A stretch of DNA of 7,942 bases from Chlorobiaceae bacterium (GCA_013336025.1 JAAXUM010000065.1:1-7942); one strand, 5' to 3'. Positions 1-6,621 are shown, counted from the stretch's first letter. The notes: generated by a model not told the origin, from the sequence alone. Made by a program: numbers and translations.

Positions 1-1
1 C

Positions 2-184
2 TGCCAGGATAGCGGTGATTTTACTGAGAAAGTCGCCGGTTCTTCTGACGCCCAGTGTCTGGACAGTGCCAAGACTGGATATGCCGCCGGTAAGTCCGCT
101 GCCGCTTTTCGGGCTTTGCAGCAAAATAACGCCGACAAGCAATATCGAGGCAAGCAAACCAAGTACTACTATAAAAACATGCAT
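2..184 (-). CDS. secG: Protein-export membrane protein SecG (partial, C-terminus beyond left edge)
   Basis: Subunit of the SecYEG translocon in the inner membrane, which helps SecA push unfolded proteins across. I translated the minus strand from the ATG at 184-182 and obtained 61 residues open to the edge of the window. They show one hydrophobic helix (about residues 3-23), ending in the SecG-like [10 protein letters not shown] stretch, then a Gly/Ser-rich loop with LTGG and a segment ([14 protein letters not shown]) that begins the second membrane helix. This layout (TM, LLQ, Gly/Ser loop, TM) is characteristic of SecG, which is usually about 70-130 residues, so the second helix is cut off here. 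No good Shine-Dalgarno precedes the ATG. A stop codon lies nine codons upstream in frame (209-211), so the start cannot move far. A -10-like GATAAT lies at 211-216. It is divergent from the DUF2905-hisB unit. Confidence 0.85.
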   Translation of the reverse strand, partial: MHVFIVVLGLLASILLVGVILLQSPKSGSGLTGGISSLGTVQTLGVRRTGDFLSKITAILA

Positions 185-210
185 AGCCAGCCGCTGTAAT
201 AAATTTCCCT

Positions 211-216
211 ATTATC
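211..216 (-). promoter_or_regulatory. Possible -10 element of the secG promoter
   Basis: On the minus strand these bases read GATAAT, five of six matches to TATAAT. The site would start transcription near 204, about 20 bases before the secG ATG. No convincing -35 hexamer is seen at 16-18 bases upstream, so the call is weak. An inverted repeat CACCG-5-CGGTG (234-248) lies just upstream. Confidence 0.3.
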
Positions 217-287
217 GTATCTTTACAAAACCACACCGTCACTCGGTGAAGGCCTAAATTTAGTAACTTTTAAATTTTTTCCAAGCC

Positions 288-530
288 GTGTTTTCAGATA
301 CCGGAAAAATGCTTGTCATATCAGGCCTGGTTGCCGTCTTTCTGGAAGTACTGCTGCTTGCAGCTCAAAAAGAGGGGTTTCCGGGCTGGCTGAACTGGTT
401 TGGCAGACTTCCGCTTGATTTCAGCTTTCGCAGTGATAAATTCGGGTTCTATTTTCCACTTGGTTCATCACTGCTGCTTTCGGCGGTTCTGAGTATTCTC
501 GTATACCTTTTCAATAAATTTATCCGGTAA
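288..530 (+). CDS. DUF2905-family small membrane protein
   Basis: Small integral membrane protein of unknown function, up to 80 residues. It has an N-terminal hydrophobic helix (about residues 8-25), a short loop with the GRLPLDFSF segment (39-47), a [11 protein letters not shown] motif (about 51-61), and a second helix (about 58-75). The 'GRLPgD...FyFPlgts' pattern between two helices is the signature of the DUF2905 family, whose members are usually about 65-75 residues. The start is uncertain: the longest frame uses GTG at 288, but the ATG at 309 gives 73 residues, closer to the family length. Neither has a clear Shine-Dalgarno. The stop codon is only seven bases before hisB, so the two are very likely co-transcribed, but this does not by itself link the protein to histidine synthesis. 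Confidence 0.8.
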   Translation: MFSDTGKMLVISGLVAVFLEVLLLAAQKEGFPGWLNWFGRLPLDFSFRSDKFGFYFPLGSSLLLSAVLSILVYLFNKFIR

Positions 531-537
531 CACATCC

Positions 538-1140
538 ATGCCTGAAAACGTAGTCAACCCTGTCCGTACCGCGACTGTATCAAGAAAAACAAAAGAAACC
601 GATATCACCGTAACGGTGCTGATAGATGGAACCGGTCAAGGATCCGTCAATTCAGGTGTGGCATTTCTTGATCATATGCTTGCCAATTTCTGCCGGCATT
701 CCGGATTTGATATGTCGATTGTATGCAAGGGAGATCTTGATGTTGATGACCACCACAGCGTTGAAGATGTCGCTCTGGTCATAGGCAGCGCCATCAACAA
801 AGCCCTGCTCGATAAAATCGGCATGCAGCGATACGGATGGGCAATCATCCCGATGGACGAGGCACTGGCACGATGTGCTATTGATCTTGGAGGAAGAAGT
901 TACTGTGTCTTCAATGCGGAGTTCAAGCGGCCTGTTATCGAGGGATTTTCAACAGAGATGGTGGAGCATTTTTTTGTTTCGCTCTCAAGAACCATGCAGG
1001 CCAACATCCATCTTGCCATTCTGGAGGGTAAAAATACTCACCACAAGATCGAAGCACTGTTCAAGTCGTTTGCCTATGCCATGAAGGATGCTGTGAGAAT
1101 CACAGGTACAACAATCCCCTCAACCAAGGGAAAGCTTTAG
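538..1140 (+). CDS. hisB: Imidazoleglycerol-phosphate dehydratase
   Basis: Dehydrates D-erythro-imidazole-glycerol phosphate to imidazole-acetol phosphate in histidine biosynthesis; a cytoplasmic enzyme that forms a 24-mer binding two Mn ions per site. The 200 residues match the length of the monofunctional enzyme; there is no fused histidinol-phosphatase domain as in the enterobacterial protein. Visible motifs: FLDHML (43-48), the metal-binding DDHHSVED (70-77), MDEA (106-109), EHFF (143-146) and [11 protein letters not shown] (166-176). All the His and Glu ligand clusters expected for the family are present, so the enzyme should be active. The start ATG is seven bases after the preceding DUF2905 stop, indicating a two-gene transcript. 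No other his genes are in the window. It converges on rny with 27 bases between stops and no clear terminator in the gap. Confidence 0.97.
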   Translation: MPENVVNPVRTATVSRKTKETDITVTVLIDGTGQGSVNSGVAFLDHMLANFCRHSGFDMSIVCKGDLDVDDHHSVEDVALVIGSAINKALLDKIGMQRYGWAIIPMDEALARCAIDLGGRSYCVFNAEFKRPVIEGFSTEMVEHFFVSLSRTMQANIHLAILEGKNTHHKIEALFKSFAYAMKDAVRITGTTIPSTKGKL

Positions 1141-1167
1141 GCTCTCCCCCGGCATCGGTAAAAGAAG

Positions 1168-2745
1168 TCACTTTGCGTAGGCGATCGAACGTCTTTCGCG
1201 AATAATCGATACCTTGATCTGTCCTGGATACTGAACCTCGGACTCGATTTTGCGAGCGATATCATGAGCAAGAACATCTGCCTGTGAGTCGCTCACATTG
1301 TCACCCTCGACAATAACCCTGATCTCGCGTCCTGCCTGCAGCGCATAGGTCTTGAGTACACCGGGAAATCCCTTGGCAATTTCCTCAAGACTCTCCAGGC
1401 GTTTGACATTTCCATCAGCAGTTACCGCGCCACGAGCACCCGGTCTTGAAAGAGAAATCACATTGGCCGCATCCACAAGTTCCGCAATCGGTGACTCTTT
1501 GACCACATCACCATGATGTGCAGCAACTGCGTTGAGCACAACAGCTGACTCATTGAACTTTTTCAGGAAGTTTCTTCCGGCAATGGCATGCGGCTCATCA
1601 CTTTCAGGAAGCACAAGCCCGATATCATGCAGAAGAGCTGCTCTTTTTGCCACCCGTGCATCGAGTTTGAGTTCAGAGGCCATCAGTCCCGCAAGCATGG
1701 CAACCTCACGACTGTGCTGCAGAAGGTTCTGCCCATAAACCGTATGGTACTTCATTTTACCGATCATCCCCACAACCTCGGCAGGCATATCAGGTATCTG
1801 CAATGAAGATATGGTCTCTTCGCCTGCACTCATGATCACATCATCAATCTCTTTTTTAGCATCTTCGTAGGCCTTTTCAATTGCCACCGGATGAATAATG
1901 CCGTCTACAAGAAGTTTCTGCAGGGTGAGTTTGGCAAGTTCGCGACGCAGCGGATCAAAACAGGATAGAATAACAACCTCAGGAGTATCGTCAACAATAA
2001 TATCGACACCGGTAGCATTTTCAAATGCCTTGATATTGCGGCCTTCCCGTCCGATAATCCTTCCTTTCAATTCGTCGCTCTGAATATGTACGACAGAGAG
2101 GGCATTTTCAGTAGCCTGTTCAAAAGAGATCCTCTGAATCGCTGTGAGCAGCGTTTTCTCAGCAAGCCGCTCTGCCTGCTGTTCAGCCTCTTCATGAATC
2201 TGGTGAATGGTGTCGGTAGCCTCTTCCCTTGCTTTTGCGAGCATATTGTCCACAAGCATCTGCCTGGCTTCGTCAGCCTGCAGATTGCTGATACTCTCAA
2301 GACGCTGATTCTGCTCCAGAGTAATTCTTTCGAGCTCGGATGAACGAAGATTCACCGTTTCCATGGTCTGCTCAATTTCCTTGCGCTGATCCTGAAGCTT
2401 CCGTTCCATATCCCTGAGATCCTGAGACTGCTTTTTTAACTGCCCTTCCTTCTGCAGAACCTGTTTCTGCATCTGGTTGAACTTGTTGTTCTTGATAACA
2501 ACCTCCTGATCGAACTCCCTGCGCTTCTTTTTCCACTCCTGATTCACCTCGCTGACCTTGAGTTCCTTGTATTCATTGGCCTCTTTCTGAGCCTCCTGAA
2601 CAATCTGCACTGCGCGTTCCTCTGCTTCAAGGATTTTTGTCGTACCTATTCGCTCAAGAAAATAGCGTCCAAGAAAAAAACCACCCACAAAAAAAACAAC
2701 TGATGCAAAAACAATCAAAACCAGACTTATGAAGAAAATACCCAT
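1168..2745 (-). CDS. rny: Ribonuclease Y
   Basis: Membrane-anchored endoribonuclease that starts mRNA decay. From the ATG at 2745 it is 525 residues, the usual family length. In order: an N-terminal membrane helix (about 2-27), a long charged coiled coil (about 35-205), a KH RNA-binding domain with GRIIGREGRN (228-237), and an HD hydrolase domain with QHSRE (His344), LLHDIG (His373-Asp374) and AAHHGD (410-411), then the conserved tail RPGARGA...AGREIRVIVEG. The start is set by a strong Shine-Dalgarno (AAGGAGG) seven bases upstream; a TTG one codon earlier is less well spaced. Oddity: where the family usually has the last HD-domain Asp (AADA-type motif before IS..RPGAR), this protein has Asn428 (DAANVIS). 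I cannot tell whether that is lineage-typical. It follows zapA and a probable 6S RNA gene on the same strand. Confidence 0.97.
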   Translation of the reverse strand: MGIFFISLVLIVFASVVFFVGGFFLGRYFLERIGTTKILEAEERAVQIVQEAQKEANEYKELKVSEVNQEWKKKRREFDQEVVIKNNKFNQMQKQVLQKEGQLKKQSQDLRDMERKLQDQRKEIEQTMETVNLRSSELERITLEQNQRLESISNLQADEARQMLVDNMLAKAREEATDTIHQIHEEAEQQAERLAEKTLLTAIQRISFEQATENALSVVHIQSDELKGRIIGREGRNIKAFENATGVDIIVDDTPEVVILSCFDPLRRELAKLTLQKLLVDGIIHPVAIEKAYEDAKKEIDDVIMSAGEETISSLQIPDMPAEVVGMIGKMKYHTVYGQNLLQHSREVAMLAGLMASELKLDARVAKRAALLHDIGLVLPESDEPHAIAGRNFLKKFNESAVVLNAVAAHHGDVVKESPIAELVDAANVISLSRPGARGAVTADGNVKRLESLEEIAKGFPGVLKTYALQAGREIRVIVEGDNVSDSQADVLAHDIARKIESEVQYPGQIKVSIIRERRSIAYAK

Positions 2746-2802
2746 CAAACTACCTCCTTTTTCATGTTTCTGCCCGGAGCGACAGAAAACACCGTATTAA
2801 AC

Positions 2803-2826
2803 AAAAAAAAACCGCACCATGGCGGG
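2803..2826 (-). terminator. Intrinsic terminator ending the 6S-like RNA
   Basis: On the minus strand a short GC stem, CCGC/GCGG around a CATGGT loop, is followed at once by nine T's (the A run at 2803-2811). The stem is short and overlaps the closing stem of the proposed 6S RNA. It would separate the small RNA from rny, whose Shine-Dalgarno lies about 45 bases further on. Confidence 0.55.
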
Positions 2827-2979
2827 ATGAGTACGATTCAAGAACCCGTTTGACACGGTGGGCGCCTCCTTCAGGTTTTTTGCTTCCAATGCGGTTCTGT
2901 TTCCATAACCGTTGAGCTTCCGGCAGTACCGAAAAACTCAATAAGGCCTGCAATCAAAAAGAAGAGTACGGCTCCCGAT
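2823..2979 (-). ncRNA. ssrS: Probable 6S RNA
   Basis: Read on the minus strand, about 155 bases between zapA and rny fold into a single long arm of 6S type. A closing stem pairs CGGGA (2977-2973) with TCCCG (2827-2823). It continues across small internal loops with GTAC/GTAC and TTC/GAA. There follows a central bubble whose 3' side can form a small CCG/CGG hairpin. The upper helix pairs GCCTTATTGAGTTTTT with the segment reading AAAAACCTGAAGGAGGC, with only a couple of mismatches. A terminal hairpin has a CGGTT/AACCG stem and a GAAA-containing loop. The 3' end runs into a short hairpin plus nine T's. 6S RNA binds the sigma70 RNA polymerase holoenzyme as a promoter mimic, and in proteobacteria it lies next to zapA, as here. 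The exact ends are guesses. It could be another structured RNA; an open frame across it (2762-2953) looks non-coding. Confidence 0.6.
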
Positions 2980-3015
2980 TTATTGATGTTAGTTCTTTTA
3001 CTTACATACACCCCG

Positions 3016-3033
3016 ATATCCTGGTGCGGATAT
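3016..3033. repeat. Perfect inverted repeat ATATCC-6-GGATAT
   Basis: Six-base arms (3016-3021 and 3028-3033) separated by six bases, 24 bases after the zapA stop and upstream of the proposed 6S RNA. There is no T run on the minus side, so it does not look like a zapA terminator. It may be an operator for the downstream RNA or a 3'-end stabilising hairpin. Confidence 0.4.
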
Positions 3034-3056
3034 TTCTTCTGATTTAATGTAAATCT

Positions 3057-3320
3057 TTATTGCAGATTTTGCCCGATAAATAAATTAAACCCGGCAATTT
3101 TCTGCTTAAGCAGTGACAATTCCTCTTCAAGCTCTATTTTTTTTTCTGCGAATGAAATCGCTGAAAGTACCGCAAGCTTTACCGGCGCAAAAGCCGGAGC
3201 CTTTTCAGCAAAATGACGCATGAGCACATCGACATCCTGAGCGGCTTTTTCGGTAAGCTCGCGCCTTTCTGCCCTTAAGGGATAATTATCACCGTAAACA
3301 TTTACATCAATTTTTTCCAT
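3057..3320 (-). CDS. zapA: Cell division protein ZapA
   Basis: FtsZ-ring-associated protein that cross-links FtsZ filaments at midcell. The 87 residues match the family's usual size. The N-terminal globular part has the ZapA pattern: IDVNVYGDNYPL (4-15), then a helix with VDVLM (30-34). The following helix has the conserved VKLAVLSAISFAEKK (47-61), which leads into a C-terminal coiled coil (about 59-80) that makes the dimer and tetramer. The ATG at 3320 has an AAGG element about eight bases upstream. It lies nine bases after the stop of the small coiled-coil gene, which itself follows pheT by 13 bases, so the three are probably one transcript. The protein is divergent in sequence, as ZapA often is, but pattern and context agree. 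Confidence 0.85.
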   Translation of the reverse strand: MEKIDVNVYGDNYPLRAERRELTEKAAQDVDVLMRHFAEKAPAFAPVKLAVLSAISFAEKKIELEEELSLLKQKIAGFNLFIGQNLQ

Positions 3321-3329
3321 TTCGATACC

Positions 3330-3635
3330 TTACAGTGTCTGACCGCTTCTGAGCTCCATCTCTATTCTCTGGAGAATCTGTACAAGCTTTTGGCGTACCT
3401 GCAGCTTTTCTGCATAGGAAAATCCGCCACCTGAACCGTTATCAAGATCACCGGCTGCTGAATTTTCGCTGCCGGGCAGTTTACAGGATCTCAGAATATT
3501 CTGCAGACTTACTATTTCAGATCGCAACAATTCATTCTCTTTGCGACAGTCATGCAGCCTGGCAATGATCTTTCCGATATTTTCTTCAAGAAGGAGTGTT
3601 TCAGCCTTGCTTTTCTGCGCTTCCGGATCATGCAT
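3330..3635 (-). CDS. Small coiled-coil protein, possibly division-related (function unknown)
   Basis: I do not recognise a named family. The 101 residues show a heptad-rich helix (about 12-50, rich in Leu, Glu, Lys and Arg, including CRKENELLRSEIVSLQN). A Gly/Ser/Asp-rich flexible linker follows (about 54-72), then a second amphipathic helix (about 73-97) ending in VQILQRIEMELRSG. There is no signal peptide, membrane segment or cysteine motif. The gene sits between pheT (13 bases) and zapA (9 bases). A short coiled-coil protein directly before zapA suggests a ZapA or FtsZ-ring partner similar in style to ZapB, but this is inference from position and shape only. The start ATG at 3635 lacks a Shine-Dalgarno; translation may be coupled to the end of pheT. 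No alternative start is visible between this ATG and the pheT stop. Confidence 0.75.
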   Translation of the reverse strand: MHDPEAQKSKAETLLLEENIGKIIARLHDCRKENELLRSEIVSLQNILRSCKLPGSENSAAGDLDNGSGGGFSYAEKLQVRQKLVQILQRIEMELRSGQTL

Positions 3636-3648
3636 GCAACAAAGAGTA

Positions 3649-6060
3649 TCAGACTTGCCGAATTACCGCACCAAGTTTACTTTCGGCACTGCTGCCGACA
3701 TGCAGAAGAATCTCGTTAATCCGTTCATCCTGCAGTGTTCCATTGTAATCTGCGATCTCCATCGATAGAGCAACGCGACGCTCGCCACCATCCTCTTCAC
3801 GAGCCTCAAAAAGATCGAAAACAGAAACACTCCTGATATACGGGTCACTTGTTCGAACAAGCCGCACAAGTGACTGAACTGTTACCGACCTCGGCAACAC
3901 AAACGAAAGATCCCTCTGTACTACTGGGAATTTTGACGGAGGTTCATAGATCACATCCGGATTAAAACATGCCTCCAGAACTGCGGTGTCGATTTCCGCG
4001 ATAAACACATCCTGTGTAATGGCAAAATGTTTCAGGAGCCCGGGATCCAGTATCTGAACCACCCCCGCAGGGCAACTGCGGGTTTTCCCATCTCTTGTCA
4101 GCATCAGCTCGATACCGACAGTCCTGTCATTATAAAAATTAAGCTCTGATTTATCAAGTAAATTCAGTTTCTCCAAAAGCATCTCTACAGCTCCTGTCAA
4201 ATCGTAGACGTCGCTGCTTCCGGCCGGCTGGTTCCATGCTCTCGGATAACGGTTTCCCGTTACTGCCATAACAAGATATTCCCGCTCAAGATAGCTTTCA
4301 AGCGGTGATGCTGCCGAGTCCGGATCCTGTGAAGCCCTGAGGAAACCCCGCGCCACTTCAAAAAGCCTGAGATCCCTGCTGCCATGCCTGATATTGTGTG
4401 CAATAACCTTGAGAAATGCAGGAACAAGTCCGGGACGTAGCACTTCAAGCCCCTCACTGATCGGATTAAGCGCCGCGACAAGCGCAGAGTCAAACAGTTC
4501 GGCATCCTCTCTTTTGATCAACGGATTGGTGAGAATCTCCCGAAAATTCAGTCCCGTCAACACCGATCTCAGATAGTCAGGAAAATACCGCTGTGTGTTT
4601 CTCGTCTGGCAGTATGTTGTAACCATCTGTTCAGAAGGGAGGATATTGTCATAACCGTAAACCCTCGCTATCTCTTCGACAAGATCAATCTCGTCATCAA
4701 CATCAACCCGGAAGGATGGAACAGAAAAGAGCAACTCTTTATCACTGGCACTCTCCTCCTCAAAACCAAGACGCGTAAGTATGCCTCTCATCGTCGCTGA
4801 ATCAAGTTCAGTCCCGAGCAGCGCATTGACCCGGTCAGGGCGAAGCCGAACCTTGCGGTTCTCGAAAGGAGGTGCACCGCACTGCTCTGCAGCAGCAATA
4901 AACCCGCCAGCTATATCGAGAATGAGTGCTGCGGCTGTTTCGGCTGCTCTTTTCACATTCTGCGGATCAACACCGCGTTCGAACCTGTAGGATGAATCCG
5001 ATGCGATTCCGCTTTTCCTGGCTGATTGACGGATCAGTGAAGGTGCAAAATATGCCGATTCAAGAAGAATATCGGAAGTGCTCTCACTGACTGCCGAATT
5101 CAGGCCGCCCATAACACCGGCAAGTGCAACAGGTTTCATGCTGTCGCAAATTACCGTCATTCCCGGTTCAATGGAACAACTCTCCTGGTTAAGGGAAATA
5201 AATGAACCGCTCATATCACTTCTCACAATCACTTTTCCGCCTTCAAGCTGATTGAGGTCAAAGGCATGCAGAGGCTGACCGATCGAATGAAGGATGTAGT
5301 TGGTGATATCGACAATATTATTTTTCGGCCTCAGACCGATGCTCTGCAGCTTCTGCTGCAGCCAGCCGGGAGATGGCGCCACGGTGACTCCCCTGATGAC
5401 GATCGCCGAATAAAAAGGACAGGCGGTCCTGTCGAGAACCTCAACAAGGGATCCTGACCCGGCAAACGCAACAGGCGCAAAAGCAGGGTAGCTTACAGGG
5501 GTATCTCCGGCAAGTTCCCTGGCTATACCAAGATGAGAGAGTACATCAGGACGATTTGGTGTGACGGCGATATCAAGTATAGCGTCTGAACGAAAATAAC
5601 GATTCAGCAATTCTCCTGGCGTGCAGGATGCATCAAGCTCCATAACTCCTGAGTGATCATGGGACAAACCAAGCTCATCAGCAGCACAGATCATACCAAA
5701 CGATTCCTGGCCGCGTAGTTTTGATTTTTTTATGGTCAGCTTCTCCCCACCGTCAAGCTGCAGAACCGCACCGATGGTTGCCACCGGAACAAGCATGCCT
5801 TTTCTGACATTCGGCGCTCCACAGACTATCTGCAAATGCTCACTTTGGCCGACATCGACCATGCAGATTGTCAGACGCTCCGCATTGGGATGGACCCGAA
5901 CATCTTCAATTCTTCCAACAACAACACAGTCATCAGGAGAAGAGTGTTCATCGACATCCTCGACTTCAAGTCCAAGAAAGGTAAGTTGCTCAACAAGAGC
6001 TGCAATATCAGGAGAAAATGCGGGAAGAAAATCTTTGAGCCAGTTGACCGATATTTTCAT
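3649..6060 (-). CDS. pheT: Phenylalanyl-tRNA synthetase beta subunit
   Basis: Beta chain of the cytoplasmic alpha2-beta2 enzyme that charges tRNA-Phe; it binds tRNA and edits mischarged Tyr. From the ATG at 6060 it is 803 residues, normal for the family. In order: the N-terminal MKISVNWLKDF (1-11); an EMAP/OB-type tRNA-binding domain (about 42-150, with HPNAERL at 57-63); the B3/B4 editing domain (about 210-380, with GQPLHAFD at 261-268 and LAGVMGG at 313-319); the B5 domain (about 404-475, ending FRVDVDDEIDLVEEIARVYGYDN); a catalytic-like core (about 480-690); and an FDX-ACB anticodon-binding domain (about 709-803, FPVVQRDLSFVL). The frame stays open 57 codons further upstream, but that stretch crosses a terminator and lacks family similarity, so MKISVNW is the start. 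pheS is not adjacent. No Shine-Dalgarno is seen. Confidence 0.97.
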   Translation of the reverse strand: MKISVNWLKDFLPAFSPDIAALVEQLTFLGLEVEDVDEHSSPDDCVVVGRIEDVRVHPNAERLTICMVDVGQSEHLQIVCGAPNVRKGMLVPVATIGAVLQLDGGEKLTIKKSKLRGQESFGMICAADELGLSHDHSGVMELDASCTPGELLNRYFRSDAILDIAVTPNRPDVLSHLGIARELAGDTPVSYPAFAPVAFAGSGSLVEVLDRTACPFYSAIVIRGVTVAPSPGWLQQKLQSIGLRPKNNIVDITNYILHSIGQPLHAFDLNQLEGGKVIVRSDMSGSFISLNQESCSIEPGMTVICDSMKPVALAGVMGGLNSAVSESTSDILLESAYFAPSLIRQSARKSGIASDSSYRFERGVDPQNVKRAAETAAALILDIAGGFIAAAEQCGAPPFENRKVRLRPDRVNALLGTELDSATMRGILTRLGFEEESASDKELLFSVPSFRVDVDDEIDLVEEIARVYGYDNILPSEQMVTTYCQTRNTQRYFPDYLRSVLTGLNFREILTNPLIKREDAELFDSALVAALNPISEGLEVLRPGLVPAFLKVIAHNIRHGSRDLRLFEVARGFLRASQDPDSAASPLESYLEREYLVMAVTGNRYPRAWNQPAGSSDVYDLTGAVEMLLEKLNLLDKSELNFYNDRTVGIELMLTRDGKTRSCPAGVVQILDPGLLKHFAITQDVFIAEIDTAVLEACFNPDVIYEPPSKFPVVQRDLSFVLPRSVTVQSLVRLVRTSDPYIRSVSVFDLFEAREEDGGERRVALSMEIADYNGTLQDERINEILLHVGSSAESKLGAVIRQV

Positions 6061-6131
6061 AAGAGCGGGAAATCTGCGTTCATGAAATAAAAAAAGCCCT
6101 GAACCGCAAATGAACAGAGCTTTGAAAACAT
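6057..6131 (-). promoter_or_regulatory. Possible Phe-containing leader peptide frame of pheT
   Basis: A 24-codon frame runs from ATG (6131-6129) to TGA (6059-6057), so its stop overlaps the pheT start as ATGA. Six of its 24 codons are Phe (2, 8, 13, 14, 16, 21) and one is Tyr (15), and it spans the terminator hairpin. A ribosome stalled at codon 2 or 8 would cover the 5' arm of the hairpin and block termination, as in Phe attenuation of the E. coli pheST operon. Against it: no Shine-Dalgarno, and codons 13-16 are Phe/Tyr simply because they are the terminator's T run. Confidence 0.3.
6089..6121 (-). terminator. Intrinsic terminator just upstream of pheT
   Basis: On the minus strand AGCTCTG (6121-6115) pairs with CAGGGCT (6101-6095) as a seven-base stem with one G-T pair and a 13-base loop, followed by a run of seven T's (6095-6089). 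It lies only 28 bases before the pheT ATG, leaving little room for a separate promoter. It therefore either ends the tRNA transcript or acts as an attenuator for pheT. Confidence 0.7.
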
Positions 6132-6136
6132 GCACA

Positions 6137-6186
6137 CGATCGGAGAGGCTTCGGTAAAAACAAGGTTGCCGGAAACAGGCCGATCG
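6137..6186 (-). repeat. Seven-base inverted repeat in the pheT leader
   Basis: CGATCGG (6137-6143) and CCGATCG (6180-6186) are perfect complements separated by 36 bases that contain further short GGC/GCC pairings. In the minus-strand transcript this would be a stem-loop between tRNA-Glu and the terminator before pheT. A second hairpin, ATGCAG/CTGCAT (6209-6214 and 6226-6231), lies nearer the tRNA. Together they make the 180-base spacer a structured leader; no protein gene is supported in it. Confidence 0.4.
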
Positions 6187-6241
6187 ACTCAACCACCTCA
6201 AGCAAACAATGCAGCAAGAAGATGCCTGCATGAAAAAACTG

Positions 6242-6313
6242 TGACCCCAACGGGATTCGAACCCGTCCCGCCACCTTGAAAGGGTGGTGACCTAACCGCT
6301 AGTCGATGGGGCC
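6242..6313 (-). tRNA. tRNA-Glu (UUC)
   Basis: A complete cloverleaf on the minus strand. Acceptor GGCCCCA pairs with TGGGGTC (one G-T); the anticodon stem CCACC/GGTGG encloses loop CTTTCAA with anticodon TTC; the T arm is ACGGG-TTCGAAT-CCCGT; discriminator A. CCA is not encoded. Last of four tRNAs in the cluster; six T's follow shortly after its 3' end. Confidence 0.97.
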
Positions 6314-6323
6314 AAAAAACAGG

Positions 6324-6398
6324 GGTGAATGAGGGGACTCGAACCCCCGACCTCCAGGGCCACAACCTGGCGCTCTAACCAACTGAGCTACAATCACC
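6324..6398 (-). tRNA. tRNA-His (GUG)
   Basis: A complete cloverleaf on the minus strand. The anticodon stem CCAGG/CCTGG encloses loop TTGTGGC with anticodon GTG; the T arm is GGGGG-TTCGAGT-CCCCT (one G-T). The extra 5' G (position -1) faces C73, the identity element of tRNA-His. The acceptor stem GTGATTG/CATTCAC has a T-T mismatch at 5-68. CCA is not encoded (CCT follows). Confidence 0.97.
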
Positions 6399-6425
6399 AT
6401 AGAAACTCTACGGATCAACTTCTTG

Positions 6426-6498
<73 letters not shown>

Positions 6499-6527
6499 AG
6501 CCGTATCTGTCAATAATTCCAAACCTG

Positions 6528-6600
6528 TCGGGGCACCGAGACTCGAACTCGGGACCTCCTGCTCCCAAAGCAGGCACGCTACCAACTGCGCCACGCCCCG
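6528..6600 (-). tRNA. tRNA-Pro (UGG)
   Basis: A complete cloverleaf on the minus strand. Acceptor CGGGGCG pairs with TGCCCCG (one G-T at 7-66); the first pair C1-G72 is the bacterial tRNA-Pro identity pair. The anticodon stem CCTGC/GCAGG encloses loop TTTGGGA with anticodon TGG; the T arm is CCGAG-TTCGAGT-CTCGG; discriminator A. CCA is not encoded. First tRNA of the cluster, about 20 bases after the likely transcription start. Confidence 0.97.
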
Positions 6601-6621
6601 TTCCTTTAACGGAAGGCTCCT

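Noticed and set aside
21..242. 73-residue minus-strand frame at the left edge
   Set aside because: Wrong frame. The SecG sequence is in the neighbouring frame, open to the window edge, with clear family features.
1141..1167. Terminator between the convergent hisB and rny genes
   Set aside because: The 27-base gap has no stable stem followed by a T run on either strand.
2762..2953. 63-residue open frame on the minus strand between zapA and rny
   Set aside because: Low-complexity basic translation without domain features. It lies over the well-paired 6S-like structure and crosses its terminator T run.
6061..6231. 57-codon N-terminal extension of pheT
   Set aside because: In frame, but it crosses the intrinsic terminator and has no resemblance to PheT; MKISVNWLKDF is the family's usual N-terminus.
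6061..6241. T-box riboswitch controlling pheT
   Set aside because: No T-box consensus or specifier stem-loop is visible; the gene is preceded only by short hairpins and a terminator.
6080..6274. 64-residue minus-strand frame ahead of pheT, considered as a leader peptide
   Set aside because: It begins inside tRNA-Glu, so it is very unlikely to be translated. The shorter frame 6131-6057 is the better candidate.
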